NCBI RefSeq assembly: GCF_011075055.1
Contig: NC_058147.1
Location: forward strand, 12,090,001-12,154,000
Direction of reading: 5' to 3'
DNA from: Mangifera indica
Taxonomy: Eukaryota > Streptophyta > Magnoliopsida > Sapindales > Anacardiaceae
DNA: 64,000 nucleotides
The notes beneath the pieces were generated by a model, which was not told where the DNA came from, ran no database searches, and saw only the letters and a list, made by a program, of their open reading frames with translations. A program made the position numbers and the translations under genes. This document shows, piece after piece, positions 1 through 11,794 of this stretch. Position 1 is the stretch's first letter; the number at the start of each line of letters is the position of its first letter.

Positions 1-449
1 CAATAAGAGGAAAGAATGAAGTAAACTATCTCCTTTCTTGTTCTAAATCACCCTCAGGACTCAATCTCACATCATAACCTTTTCAAGGAAATGAGAGGAT
101 AATCTAGTTCATCCTTTACTATTGAGTCACATTTTGTCCCCTCTGGTTTCCATTTGATACATTCTGGAAATTGACTATAGGGACTTGACACATTTCTGAA
201 CTTGAGCTCTCTTCCTTTCTCTCACTATACCATTTATGAATTTGAATTGTTTTATACTACGAGCATGCTCTATTACGGACATGTCTTACTACAGACATGC
301 CCTACTGTGGGTAGTATAACGTAAAGTGCCCCCTTATAGTTCGTAGCATGCATGCGTGCGTTATCTCTTACTAAGCTTGTTTCCATCTAAAACTATCTAT
401 AACCCACCAAACCATACTCTTGGGATGACCCTTGAATCTTAAGCCCCAA

Positions 450-545
450 ATTCCTTTTTTTGCTTTTATTTCTTTTCTTTTTCTCTTCTTTCTTTCCTTT
501 CCTTTCTTTCTTTTCTCCCTTTCTTTTTCTCCTCTTCTTTCTTTC
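450..545. repeat. polypyrimidine tract
   Basis: About 95 bases are almost entirely T and C on the plus strand (runs of CTTT and TTTCC). A short open frame through it, rich in F, L and S, is a composition artefact and is not called as a gene. Confidence 0.7.
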
Positions 546-1319
546 TTTTATTCCAAAAACTGAAATTTATTGTTCATTAGATTGTTCATTTGGTAGGGCA
601 GTCTTTTTGTTCATGCAATTTAACAGTCTAAACGATCTCTAATTCATACAAGTTATTGAAATCAAGATTCAAAGAGTTTTCCAATAAGCTATAATAGCAC
701 TCATGATTCATCAGATAAGGCAATCCAAATGTGAGACGAAATCAGTGACAAAACTGTAAATATTTTTTAACTCTCTATCATAGACAAAATCACACACATA
801 GATACCCCAAATGGTAAAACAACATTTATCAACTTCAAAATCATCATTTATAACATAGAGCAAAGGAATCAAAAGTATAAAACATGAAACATATAAAAAA
901 TGATTCCACTTACCTTGTTTCAAGTCAATCTTTGTTAAGTTAGCTCCCTCATTTTTGTCTTCCTTCTTTGATCACCAAAACTACCTTAAATCAACACCAA
1001 AACACATTAACATCTTCATATAATATGCATCCAATATATATAAACATAGGTAAAAGGAAAAAAAAGAGATCTTTTGGTTACCAAGGCACCCAAAGTACTT
1101 CCTCTTTTTTTCTTTCCTTACTTTTCTTTTAAAGCCCTACAAATCATCCACTTTCCTTCCAAAAACAAAGAAAAAGCATGAAGAAGGCTGCTTTCTTATG
1201 GAAGAGACGAGAGAAGATGATGGAAAAAGGCATAAATTCTCCTTTTATGTCTTTTTTGTCTTTATATATATACATACTTTTTAATATTTATATATATTTG
1301 TCTTTTTGTAATTGTTTTA

Positions 1320-1362
<43 letters not shown>
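1320..1362. repeat. compound microsatellite (GT)n(AT)n
   Basis: A run of GT dinucleotides passes directly into a run of AT dinucleotides. This is a typical plant simple-sequence repeat, likely length-polymorphic. Confidence 0.9.
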
Positions 1363-1363
<1 letters not shown>

Positions 1364-2499
1364 CACATATATATTTGAACATATATATATTTAAAACTGA
1401 AAATATCTTAAAGCTGAGTCAAAAGACATAAATACCCCTAAAATATACTTGAGGGTATTACAAATACCCGTATAAATTATTTGTAAGTATTACAGGTTTC
1501 TCGTTACAAAAAGGAAAAAAATTACACCCTTAAAATTTTTATGTAAAATTAAATGAATCGAAGTATTTAAATGCAAAAAAAAAAAAAACCTTTCAAAGAT
1601 TTTTTTTCATTTGCTAGTTTTAGATACCCTGTTATGCTTAAGAAATATTTAAAATGAAAGCTGGGTAGAACATAACTGTACATGTGTTCTAATACATGTG
1701 AACAATAAGAAACCTAATAAAACACATTTTAAAAGAACCAAAAGTGCCTGGGGGTGTTTTAATGATTTTGGATTTTTTTCTCTAAGGGTTAAAATTGTAA
1801 TTTTACTGATGAAATTAGTAAAAGTTAGTATTACTAACATGATTTTTGGTAGATTTTTGGAATTTAAAAAGCCCTTTACTTGGGTGTTATTAGAAATGGA
1901 TTTCCACACCTATTGATTCTTAATGTCCAAATTCAGTACACCAAATTAGGACTAATTCAAAGAAACATCTCAACCTAATAGGCCTCTTTGAATGTTCCAG
2001 TACTATCAAAAGACCTTAACTGGATACTAGGCAAGATATGGTAGTCAGGGAAGGAAGCTATAACAAGGCCATTGCAAAATATGGTCAACCTAAACAAAAA
2101 AATCACTCATTCTATCTGATATAGCACTATGGATCATCACATGTGGGTATGTATGACTACCAAAAAATTATTCAACTTAACTTGTCTTGACCTATTTATG
2201 AAATGAGTTATGTTGTATCAACAAGGTTGTAATAAAGGTGGCACTATCCTTTGTGACTCTAAAGATTTGGTTGAAAACACTAAAGATACATTTGTCCTTA
2301 TTGTTTGCCTTGAAATAACTATAGATGACTTTCATTACCTTAATGAAACTGATGTCAATGTTCTTTGACCTATTCTTTGTTTGCAGATAGTGCAAAGCAA
2401 ATCCAATTCTTAATGTGGAAAAACTCAATTTTGAATTAGTCTCTATAACCCCAACATTAGTGCATAATAACCTTAAAGCTATTTGTAAACCCTAACATT

Positions 2500-3342
2500 A
2501 GTGCTTAATTGCCTTGAAGCTATTTGTAAGAGTATTCATGAGCATGAACTTACCATTCTTATTAGAAAGCAAGTTATCAACCTTATTTCAATTCATATGG
2601 AGAAAAAACTAACTGACGTATTCCAATATTTACATATGTCAGACTGGAACTTGATATCTTGGGTTGCACCTCCTAGTAGGCTTACAATTTTGAACCAAGT
2701 TGAGGAGAAGTTGGGTTTTAAACCTAAAAGAGTTACATGTGACTACAAGTGTGCTTACGAAGTATAATAATCTATCATGTATGATTCTACAGTTTGTTTG
2801 GATTAATCAAGGAAAAAGTCAACTAGAATTGGGTTAAAGACAACAAAAGAGGGCTTGGAATGGGAGGTGCATTTCGAGATTGGTGTTGGCTTACTATTAA
2901 GATCGTGATCTTTCACAGTTTATGGTGAATGTGATCCAAGCTATTTTGAGCTCGAATAATTGTTTGACCCAAAATTAATATCTCACTAGCATCATGACAT
3001 TGAATCTCACCTTATAGATGATTCATTTTATTTAGTTACTATTTGTTTTTTTTTTTTTTAAGTGATGATTTTTCTTCTTCGACAATGACTTTTCTTTTGC
3101 TTTTTTATGGTGTCACAAAATGAAAAACTTAAACAAACTGAACTCGATCTTAAGTTGACCATTATGGTTGCAAGTTGAGATATATCCATAGTGCTTGCAT
3201 TGCTTAAGCCTCCATAGACTTAATATATTTGCATTCTTTTTGTTTTTTTTTTCATTTTTAAATAGTATTATTTGTTTGTCTTTTACATAAAGGACAAACT
3301 GCTAAAATGTGTTTGAGACAAAACAAAGTATGACTTGAAAAT
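2500..3342. repeat. oldest copy of the unit's non-coding repeat block
   Basis: From about 2525 (GAGTATTCATGAGCATGA...) this segment is a diverged paralogue of sequence beginning near 11081, 21076, 40072 and 55264. It contains a short frame (2501-2767) that the later copies interrupt with stops. I see no recognised domain in it, so I treat it as repeat DNA. Paralogy resumes at about 8160, on the far side of the inserted MULE. Confidence 0.6.
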
Positions 3343-4385
3343 GAGATATTAATTAAAATAGACACAAAACTTTGTGCTTAAACCTTTTCAGGGAAACTTT
3401 TAATGAAATTACTTTTTTAAGCAAACTTAGTTTTTATTCCAATAATACCCATATCTGGTAATAACCTCTTTCTTCAGCAGCATTTTCTTCCGTAGCATAC
3501 TCCAACATCATCACATTAATTATAAATTTGGTAACTTATGAATGAAAACATTCATAAAATTATTCAAAAACAAGTCAATTTTTTGTTTGATTGTTGATAT
3601 ATCCAAATCAGAACAAAAAGTAGGATAGATGAAAGTGTGAGTGTGAAGAGCACGAGAGACAACCATTTTACCCATTCATCCTTATATCTAAAATCTAATA
3701 AAACATTTCCTTTCTAAGTAGTAGCTTCATCTTGTTGCATTCAAAAAACATAAAAAGTAACGACGACTCCATTTCTTGCATTTTGAAGATCGACAAACAC
3801 AATAGCATTTGACAATGTCATTTGAGGTAAGTTTGATTCCTTGTCTTGTTAAGTTTGAAATGAGTTTCTTTTTCCCCCTCAGTTTAGGGTTGTTAAGTTT
3901 GAAATGGGTGTTTTTTTGCCTCGATTTTGATTTGAGTATTACGTTTGGCTTGTGGTTTGTAGATTGTGATGATTTACTTTGTAAATAGTTGTATGCGGTA
4001 TATTTTGGCTAGATTTGATTGTGTTGTCGTTAATAGAGAAGAAAACCGAATTCTGGCAGCACTCGCACCCACACTCTTTGCACTGGCACCTACACTTTTC
4101 ATGGGATGGATTTTTTTTGTTTAAATGGATTAATATTGTAAATGTTTTTTTCAAGGAATTCTTGTTAATCATTAGCTTAGGGAAAGACGATATAGTGATG
4201 CTCATAGCGTCATGGCTACTTTTAAAGTTCAAAGTCACATAGAAACAATTAAGCATATAAAGAGTAATCTTAATTGTCACTAGAAAGAAATGTTCTGGGA
4301 AAGTTGTTTCGGACAAATTTTGGATCTTGAAATTCATAAGCATAACTCAACTTTGATACATTGTGTACTCTTTTGACAAGTTAAT

Positions 4386-5160
4386 AAATGAGTGTTAGAA
4401 GAGGTATTTTGGTTTAAACTAAATGGGGTGGACTGTAGATTTGACCCTATTGAGCTTGTTATGATAACGAGGTTGAAATTTAGTAAAAAGATAGATACAA
4501 GTGATTACGTTACGATGGGGGAAGCGCAATTGAGAGAAAGGTACTTTCCAGGTGCCAAACATATGTCCTACGATGATCTACACAAAATTTTAAAAGAAAA
4601 GGCATGAGGGAATAATGATAAAGATGTGGTGAAAGTAGTTGCCTTATATTTGCTTCATTATGGATTGATGAGATCAAATAATAGGAAAGTCAAATCGAAA
4701 AAGTATCCTTAGTCTAGTTGATGATTAGGATGCGTTTAATAGATATCCATGGGTGAAAATTTTTTGGACGATGATGACAAGGTAGTATGAATTAAGCGAT
4801 AAAGGAGAAGCATGATGAAGTTTCGAAAGCATATCCACCATAGAAAGAGGATATCTCTTATGGGATGATGAGATATGCAGTGACATTTTAAATAACTTAA
4901 GTATTAAAATAATGACTATTTTGCTCTTACATTTCATGAATGATTATGTAAAACTAATAATGTATTTTTAATATTGTAGTTATGGATATATAAAACTCTA
5001 AGTAATCTAGGGGGTTTTGTGGTTTGCAAGTCCAGAGACAGTGTCCCCTAAGTGTTAAGATGGAAAAGTTTGAAAGGCTTAGGGTGGGAGGATGTTGATT
5101 GCATCTTTAAGACTTCTCTTGTATGTTATTACAGTTATAACATTATACGTGAAAACAACT
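4386..5160 (+). pseudogene. DUF1985 (Ulp1-type MULE) protein fragment
   Basis: The reading around 4392-4607 gives EVFWFKLNGVDCRFDPIEL followed by a threonine/leucine-rich stretch. This matches the DUF1985 pattern (W-F-x-N-G-x-x-x-R-F-x-x-x-E-(F/L)-x-x-(I/V)-T-(G/R)-L) found upstream of Ulp1-like protease domains in plant Mutator-like elements. Another match lies near 5052, where MLRWKSLKG fits the conserved 'R-M-x-R-W' segment at the domain's end. Stops interrupt the frame, for example at 4605, and no Ulp1 catalytic region is visible downstream. The fragment lies inside the MULE and opposite in orientation to its transposase. The family assignment is from remembered motif pattern, not from a search. 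It is a dead remnant. Confidence 0.6.
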
Positions 5161-5639
5161 ATTTTTATAAATTTTTAGCTAAAAATTTGTCACATGTAAC
5201 AAAATGTCATGACTCTTATTTTGATTTTCTCTATGGTCGAGAAGGAATCTTCATGGTATAGAGATGTTGTGGATTATGTTGGTGGTAGTGAAGAATAAGA
5301 TAATGATTATAGCCCTATAAAATCTCTCATAGAAATCTAATCTCTTCGGTCATAATATTGAAGTACACCTGTACATAGGCATCAAAAGAGTACACCTATA
5401 CGTATCACATCATGTTCACTTACATGTAGTTTTGTCATGTTAACTCTTTGGACAACCAAAGAAACACGAAATTGATCAAACCTATCATATTGCGATGAGT
5501 ATAAAACCATTTCTATAAGGTGGAACATAGAAATTCAAGGAACATCATCACTAGCAACTTGTGTGTGTGTTGTGCGAATGCATTAAACATATTTGTGGTT
5601 ATGATATTATATCATATGCTGGGAAATAGGCACAAGCCT

Positions 5640-6630
5640 ACCATCGATAGTCAATACCTTCCAAATAAGCTACTGCAATGGGATTTCCAGCGTTAACCAT
5701 CTACACAACCTCCTCAAAGTTTTTTATTTGATATGTTTTTATGGCTTTCCAAAATAATCTTTTTATATTTTTTGTTTGTTTGTACTGATTACATAAATTC
5801 CTCTTTATATAATAGTTGCACCATAACCAACTATGGTGCATATTCAAGAACACTTCTCTCACACAATGAGTGATACCTATGTAACACTCGGAGGAATGGG
5901 ATCTAAGTTATCATTTCTTCCTTTTCTCTAACACCAAATGCTAATGGATAAATTTGATTATTTTCATCCGTGCCCATAGCAATAAAAAGTATATCTTAAT
6001 ATCGACCTTTCAAGAATGTCTTATCAATACAAATGATAAGACGACAATAATCATAAAATAATCTAATAGAGCATTCTAAAGCCATAAGGACAAAATGGAA
6101 CTGATTATCCACGTCAGTATCTATTTGTGTTATAGTATCAGGGTTTCGTTGCTCAAGATTATAACAATATGTCAGTAATAGTCTAAATGACTCTTCCGGT
6201 GAACCTTTTATCTCATTCAAAGCCTAATTCTAGGCATGCCAAGCTTGTGCATGAGAGATATCGATTTGATACCTATCCATCATATTTGTTATGATGTTTT
6301 TTGACCTATACACAAGATCACCTATAGTAAACAATGTTTGCAATATTTTTCCAAGTGGCCTTTTGTCTGCTTTTCTGTGATAAGTTCTTATGACATCCCA
6401 TAGACAAGTATGTATTCCCAGCTTTCATAACACAAAAATGTCACTGTTACTTAACTTCACCCCTCCTTCTTTCCATTTGTATTGTTGATGCACACATTTT
6501 ATATCCAATCTTTTTTTAATGAATCCCTAGGTAATATATCTATTAAAATTTGTTTACAAGCAAATTGATCTTTCACTTTGAATCTTCCATTTTGGGATGC
6601 AGCTGTGTGAATTTCAATTCTCTCATTTTC
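5640..6630 (-). pseudogene. MULE (MuDR-type) transposase remnant
   Basis: Read on the minus strand from about 6630 down to 5640, the pieces follow the order of plant MULE transposases. First is a MuDR DNA-binding-like tail. Next is HTCLWDVIRTYHRKA, then ISHAQAWHA, then a GSPEESFRLL...Y segment. Then comes ICIDKTFLKGRY, which holds the first catalytic Asp of the DDE triad. After an in-frame TAA come DILFIAMGTDENNQIYPLAF, a 'VREVFLNMHHSW' stretch and finally a 'LFWKAIKTY' helix. The longest uninterrupted piece is 5996-6220. Several stops, and apparent loss of the W-x-W-F and S-D-R-H segment carrying the second Asp, show it is inactive. It was the mobilisation gene of the surrounding element. 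Confidence 0.75.
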
Positions 6631-7435
6631 TACATCCTTACGAGGCTCTATACCAAAAATTGGATAAATTTTTACCTTATTATAACTTTAATCAATACTC
6701 AAATAAGAAGACACTACTTTTACATATCCATCATAATTGATTTTCCTATGAACTGAAACTAATGTCTAAACGCCACCAATATATTTAAAAATATTATCAC
6801 TTTTATCAAGTCATTGCCCACCAAATCCAAGCATGTATATCACTCCTACCATTTTTCTAATCAATTAATTAATTTTTTGAAACTAACAAGTGCACAGGTT
6901 TGTTTAAATCAATTAACTTCTTGAAACAAACAAGTGTTGGTTTGTTTATAAATCAAGGGGTCAAGCCAAACTACAGTAAATAATTTCATCCGCCTCCAAA
7001 TCTACCCTATCCAAACATTAATGACAAGCAATTGTTTCCATTCAATTTTTTAATTCAAAATTCAAACAATTTTGAAATACTGAAATCTCACACTCTTCAC
7101 ACTCACACTCGTACGATTTGCACTTACATTCACACTCAGATCTATTCTATTTTTTGTTCTAATCTAGACAAATCAATAAGCAAACCAAAAATTGACTTGT
7201 TTCTAAACAAGTTTATGAATGTTTCAATTCATAAGTAACCAAACTTACAATCAATGTAATGATGTTGGAGTATGCTATAGAAGAAAATGTTGCCAGAGAA
7301 AAAACATGATTGAAGAAAAAGATAATTACCAAATAAGGGTATTATTGGAATAAAAATTGAGTTTTCTTAAAAGAGTAAATTCATTAAAATTTCCTGAAAA
7401 GGTTTAGGCATAAATTTTTGTGTCTATTTTAATTA

Positions 7436-8143
7436 GGCCAAAAGACTTATTCCCATCTAAAGTATTGTAAAATCCCAAAATCATACCCTCCAACTTTCAA
7501 AAACCCACATACCCACCTATGAAGTAATTTTTATTAAAAATTTTAGTTAGAGTTCAAGATAAAATTGTTATTTAATAAAAATTTTAAAAAACTAAACTTT
7601 TATCACAATTCCCCCCCTCAATTTGAAAATCTCACAATTCCCTCCTGAAATTTTCCTTCAAAGTTTGGAAAGTGGCCTCTTTTCTTTGGTGACGATCCAC
7701 CATCTTCGACTATTGACCATCCTCCCTTTAAACCCCTTTCTGACCACTGAACAACGAAATTGTTTGGATTTTTAGGCGAATTTTGTATAGATTTCCAAAC
7801 AATTTTCTTCAATTGGTGGTTGGAGAAAGGCCAAGAGGGAAGACGATCGGCGGTCGAAGACGGCGAGTCCTCTTTAGGGAAAAGAGAAAAAAACCTTAGA
7901 GAAAAATTGTCATTTTTCAAACTTTGGGTAGAGGGAAATTGCAAGTTTTTAAAACTTGAGGGAGGAAAATGTGATAAAACTTTAATTTTTTTTAAAGTTA
8001 TTAGTAAATGACAATTTTACCCTTAACTTTAACTGAGATTTTTAATAGAAATTATTGCATTGGTAGGTATTTGGGTTTTTGAAAGTTTGAGGGTATAACT
8101 TTGGGATTTCACTATACCTTGGGTGGGAATATGTCTTTTGGCC
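7436..8143. mobile_element. GGCC-type MULE-like miniature element nested in the MULE TIR
   Basis: The element begins GGCCAAAAGACTTATTCCCA and ends with the imperfect inverse, TATGTCTTTTGGCC. It is flanked by the exact 9-bp duplication TTTTAATTA (7427-7435 and 8144-8152). Removing the element and one flank restores the right TIR of the surrounding MULE. It encodes nothing: an open frame at 7760-8011 and an antisense one at 7618-7944 overlap in its GC-richer, partly self-complementary centre. A related element lies at 11795-12486. Confidence 0.8.
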
Positions 8144-8159
8144 TTTTAATTAATATCCC

Positions 8160-8488
8160 CTTGAAAATTGTAGGTGTTCTTTATAATGAATAAAAATCAA
8201 AACTATATTTACTCTAAGTTGAAATTTAGGCAATGCTTTAATTATCTCTTCTATGTGGTTGAAATTTTGAGCAAAGTATGATTCTTTGTTAACAAGCTTG
8301 CTTACCAATTAGCGTTAAATATTTCGGAATCAATATAATTTTTTTAAATTTTCTTCCTCTCAATTATTTTTTAATTTTATACATTGAAAATTTACTAGAA
8401 GTTTGCGTGATTACATTAAATTAAATTAAATTAGATGATTGTTTCTTTTATTTCCCTTAGAAAACCTAGAAAAGAAAATATTATTTAT
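8160..8488. repeat. unit A start, non-coding repeat
   Basis: This is the sequence from the MULE's right target duplication to the TRIM. It is nearly repeated at about 18095-18422 and 37110-37418, and more distantly at 12590-12915, 21865-22186, 40885-41207 and 56037-56358. The last set shows that an older duplication lies inside each unit. I see no gene. Confidence 0.6.
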
Positions 8489-9523
8489 TGTTAGAATATA
8501 TTTTAAATATATTATTTTGGTTAGAATATATTTGAATAGATTTCGAATATATTATTTTATATATTAGAATATATCCTAAATATATTATTATTTCCTAGGT
8601 TAATAGATATTCTAAATATATGTTTTCCATTTTTATATTATTGTATATTGATTTGCATTTCTTTATATTGAATTTATGATAGGTATAAATTTATGTATTA
8701 TTCAGATAGTTTAATATACAAAAAATACAATTTATTCATATTTTTACATGGTATTAGAGATGAGTATCCTCCTAACATTTTAGTTAGGCTCACTTATGTC
8801 TTCGTCTTCATGTCTGTGGAAAGTGAAAAAATGAATTTATTACTTTAGACACACTTATGCCTTCACTTATATAGAAAGTGGAAAGATTTGGGTACGCTTA
8901 TGTCTTCATCTGTGTAGCAAGTAGAAAAATGAGTTTATCAGGTTCACTCATGCCTTCACATAAGTGGAAAGTGGAAAGATGAGTTTGCAAACTCAATTAA
9001 ACAAACATTAAGTTTGTAAACTCATATTTCCACTTTCCACATAAGTGAATACATGAATCTGTTAAACTTATCCTTCTACTTTCTACACAGATGAAGGCGT
9101 GACCATGTTCGAGCTAAAAACTCATCTTTTCACTTTCTACATAAGTGAAGACATAAGCGTATTCAAACTAATAAACTCATCTTTCCACTTTTCTCATATA
9201 TGAAAGCGAGGGCGTGAGCGAGCCTAACTAAAATATATATTATTTTTTATATTATTTGCTTATTTAAGTTTGAGGAGGGTGTTAGAATATATTTCAAATT
9301 TATTATTTCGGTTATAATATATTTGAATAGATTTCGAATATATTCTAAATAATTTATTTCCTGAGTTAACAAATATTCTAAATATATGTTTTCTTTTTTT
9401 ATATTATTGTATATTGCTTGTATTAATTTTTATTATCTTATATAAGATTTATTATAGGTATAAACTTATCTATTATTTAAACATTTTAATATACTAAATA
9501 TATAATTTATTCATATTTTAACA
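8489..9523 (+). mobile_element. TRIM-like miniature LTR retrotransposon (unit A)
   Basis: The two LTRs start TGTTAGAATATAT and end in ACA: 5' LTR 8489-8748 and 3' LTR 9279-9523. Directly after the 5' LTR is TGGTATTAGAG, close to the TGGTATCAGAGC primer-binding site used by plant elements primed with initiator methionine tRNA. A purine tract, TTTGAGGAGGG, precedes the 3' LTR. The 5-bp target duplication TTTAT lies at 8484-8488 and 9524-9528. The paralogous site near 12900 lacks the insertion. The interior, only about 530 bp, has no gag or pol and is a large imperfect palindrome (described separately). Homologous copies in units B, C and D have the same flanks where present, so it inserted before those duplications. 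Confidence 0.85.
8765..9235. repeat. ~470-bp imperfect palindrome of short subrepeats
   Basis: The TRIM interior is an inverted repeat centred near 9000, where GAGTTTGCAAACTC meets AGTTTGTAAACTC. Each arm consists of several diverged subrepeats of roughly 55-65 bp, each combining a CACTTATGTCTTCA-like and a GTGGAAAG-like phrase, or their complements in the right arm. RNA from it would fold into a long hairpin. Equivalent structures are at about 18730-19220, 37715-38210 and 52950-53400. Confidence 0.8.
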
Positions 9524-9528
9524 TTTAT

Positions 9529-11794
9529 AATAAATTAAATTAGATAATTTTGGCTTGTTTCTTCTTGTAGGTTGCAGTTTAAATTTGTTTAAGGATGTAT
9601 TACTAATAACATTTTCAACAATTTATTCTTCTATATATTTTTAAAATTTTTTGAATTTTAACTATGTTTAGTATCAATACTATTTCAAGTTCAATGTATG
9701 AAGATTTAAAATACACATTATAGTTTTAGTAATTAAACATGAATAATAATATATATACAAACAAATTTTACTAACTTATTCGTATAATCGAATATAACAA
9801 TATGTAATTGGATAATTTTAAAATAAGATAAAAATAAACAATCACATTATTCAATTTCAAATTATTATATCCGTTTGTAAAAATAAGTTGATAATATTTG
9901 TTTATACACGCAACTTTATTTATTAAATATACTGCTATTTGTAAATATGCAAAGTGAAGTGTTTTGTTAATGTATGTGATGAGAAAATTTTAATTCTTGA
10001 TTAGCAGTGTCATAGTGTTTGAAATAAATGGGGAAGAAGAATAAAGCAAAGTGGACATGCATGTACATAAAAGCAAGAATCAAAGCATGAAAAGAAACAT
10101 ATATGAGAAGGTTAGAAGATTACCTACTCCTTTGCTTTAATCTTGATGTAGGATGATAGAAGGAGTCTCTCACTTTAAAGAATCTCAAAAAAGTTTCACT
10201 TCCAACCAAAAAAACACCCAAACCTATGGGGTAGAGAGAACAGAAAGGAATGTTGTTTTTGTGACAGAAAGTTTGTTTCAAATGAGCTTAGTTCATTTAA
10301 GATAAACTAATGAGCCATTTTTATGTTGGTGGCTAATTAACAATTATGAAATTATTAATTGGTTTCTTTAAATTTTTAATTTAAACTACGATCATATATG
10401 TATATCAATTATATATATTAGTTACCCTAATTCCACTTCACAAATATTTTAACTTTTAAAATGTTACTTTTGTACTCATATAACATTTTATCTAATACTA
10501 ATTTTAATTATTCTTCAGAAGGTGTTAGCCAACCCTAGATAATTTACTCCTTACTCTCAAAAGTTTGGTTTATTAGTGTGACATTTTAAGTTCACCATGA
10601 CATAGTCCTAAGTCTTTTTTTGGACAATCCAAAAGTGCATTTGAAAACTCAACGATTATGGTAAACATCTAGCGATGTGTCGTAGCCCTTAAACCAAGAT
10701 GAAGAAACACTCTATTGAACTTAATATCTCCAATCGTACATTTCGTGTAGATAAGATCTTTCTATCATCTAATCCTGATTGATTTTAGGTTCATGGTTAA
10801 TCAAAACTCTAATTTTAATTCTATACAGATCGTCAATTGATATATTCAAAACACTTGATCATGAACATCCTTCATATAACTTACATTATACTTTGGCCAG
10901 AGATTTTAATTTCAAATATTTATTGACATTTGTTTCGAAACTCAAATCTAGATCGAATCAGTGGATATCCTAAACTTAACATTTTCTTAGTCAACAGATT
11001 ATGTCTTAATCATCATTCATCTCCACATACAAACAATGTATGTCCAACATGGCCATTTTTCCTGAAACTATTAGTTAGAGTATTCATGAGCATAAGCTTA
11101 CCTTTTATATTAGAAAGCAAGTTACCAACCTTATTTCGAATCATATTGACAACAACCTAATATAGGTATTCCAATGTTTAGATATGTCAAATTGGAACTC
11201 AGTCTTTTGAGTTGCATATTTTAGTGGGCCTACGATTTTGAACCAAGTTGAAGTGAAGTTGGGTTTTAAACCTTAGAAAGCTACATGTGACTATAGAGTG
11301 TGCTCACTAAGTATAGTAACATGTCAAGTATCATTCTAAAGTTTGTCTTGGATGAATTAAGGAAAGAATTTACTAGAATTGAGTTAAAGACAACAAAAGA
11401 AAGGTTGGAATGGGGAATGCTTTTCAAGATTGGTGTTGGCAATATTGAGAAAATGGTCTCTCATAGTTTAAGGTGGATGTGATATGAGCTAGTTTGAGTT
11501 TAGATTGTTGTTCTACCCAAGATTGATATCTGACTAGTGTAGTAACACTTAATCTCACCATGTCGATGCTTCTTCTTCTTTAATGGTTTTTTATATTCTT
11601 CTTCTTCGATATTGATTCTTTTTTCTTCTTTGACGATTTCTCTTTTCATTTTTTTCTTTTTGGCATCACTCGATCATGAGTTGACCACTCTAGATGCAAG
11701 TTGAGCACAAGTCATCCACCCTTCTCCATAGTGTTTACATTGCTTGAGCCTCCATATACTTGATATACTTTGCATAATTTTCTTTTTTATTTTA
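9529..11794. other. non-coding repeat block, unit A
   Basis: AT-rich sequence, present in related form at about 19530-21760, 38526-40785 and 53715-55940. It contains short frames at 10779-10973, 10930-11160 and 11300-11482 that are not conserved as open frames among the copies. No protein family is recognisable. Positions 11081-11790 also match the first block of the window (2525-3290). I see no gene in it. Confidence 0.5.

Larger units (their letters stand above)
1..2500. other. non-coding flank, unrecognised repeats
   Basis: I find no supportable gene here. Positions about 255-310 contain three degenerate, head-to-tail motifs around GCATGC or ACATG cores. Positions about 450-545 are an almost pure pyrimidine (C/T) tract on the plus strand. 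The rest is AT-rich with short open frames that resemble nothing I recognise. The composition could be an old LTR or other retroelement relic, but I see no paired terminal repeats, primer-binding site or polyprotein motif to support that. Confidence 0.4.
3343..8159. mobile_element. Mutator-like element with ~320-bp TIRs and 9-bp target duplication
   Basis: The left end GAGATATTAATTAAAATAG and the inverted right end (CTATTTTAATT...AATATCCC) start imperfect terminal inverted repeats of about 320 bp (left about 3343-3660; right about 7090-7435 plus the last 16 bases after a nested element). The element is flanked by the 9-bp direct repeat CTTGAAAAT at 3334-3342 and 8160-8168. A 9-bp duplication and long TIRs are hallmarks of Mutator-like elements. 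Paralogous sequences near 12580, 21850 and 40870 read straight through the insertion point (TATGACTTG...GTAGGTG), so they are empty sites. Inside lie a degenerate transposase on the minus strand and a DUF1985 fragment on the plus strand. A miniature element (7436-8143) sits inside the right TIR. All coding parts carry stops, so the element is not autonomous now. Confidence 0.85.

Noticed and set aside
1..420. Solo LTR of a Gypsy-type element
   Set aside because: Composition and short motifs are suggestive, but no paired LTR, target duplication or primer-binding site is visible at the window edge.
1178..1378. Small open frame ending in Tyr-Ile repeats
   Set aside because: Its second half is the (GT)n(AT)n microsatellite and the rest is AT-rich without a domain.
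8765..9235. CRISPR-like array of regularly spaced repeats
   Set aside because: The subrepeats are diverged, inverted about a centre, without unique spacers, inside an LTR element in a plant genome.
10779..11482. Possible degenerate gene in the repeat block after the TRIM
   Set aside because: Short frames carry stops in paralogous copies and match no domain I know.
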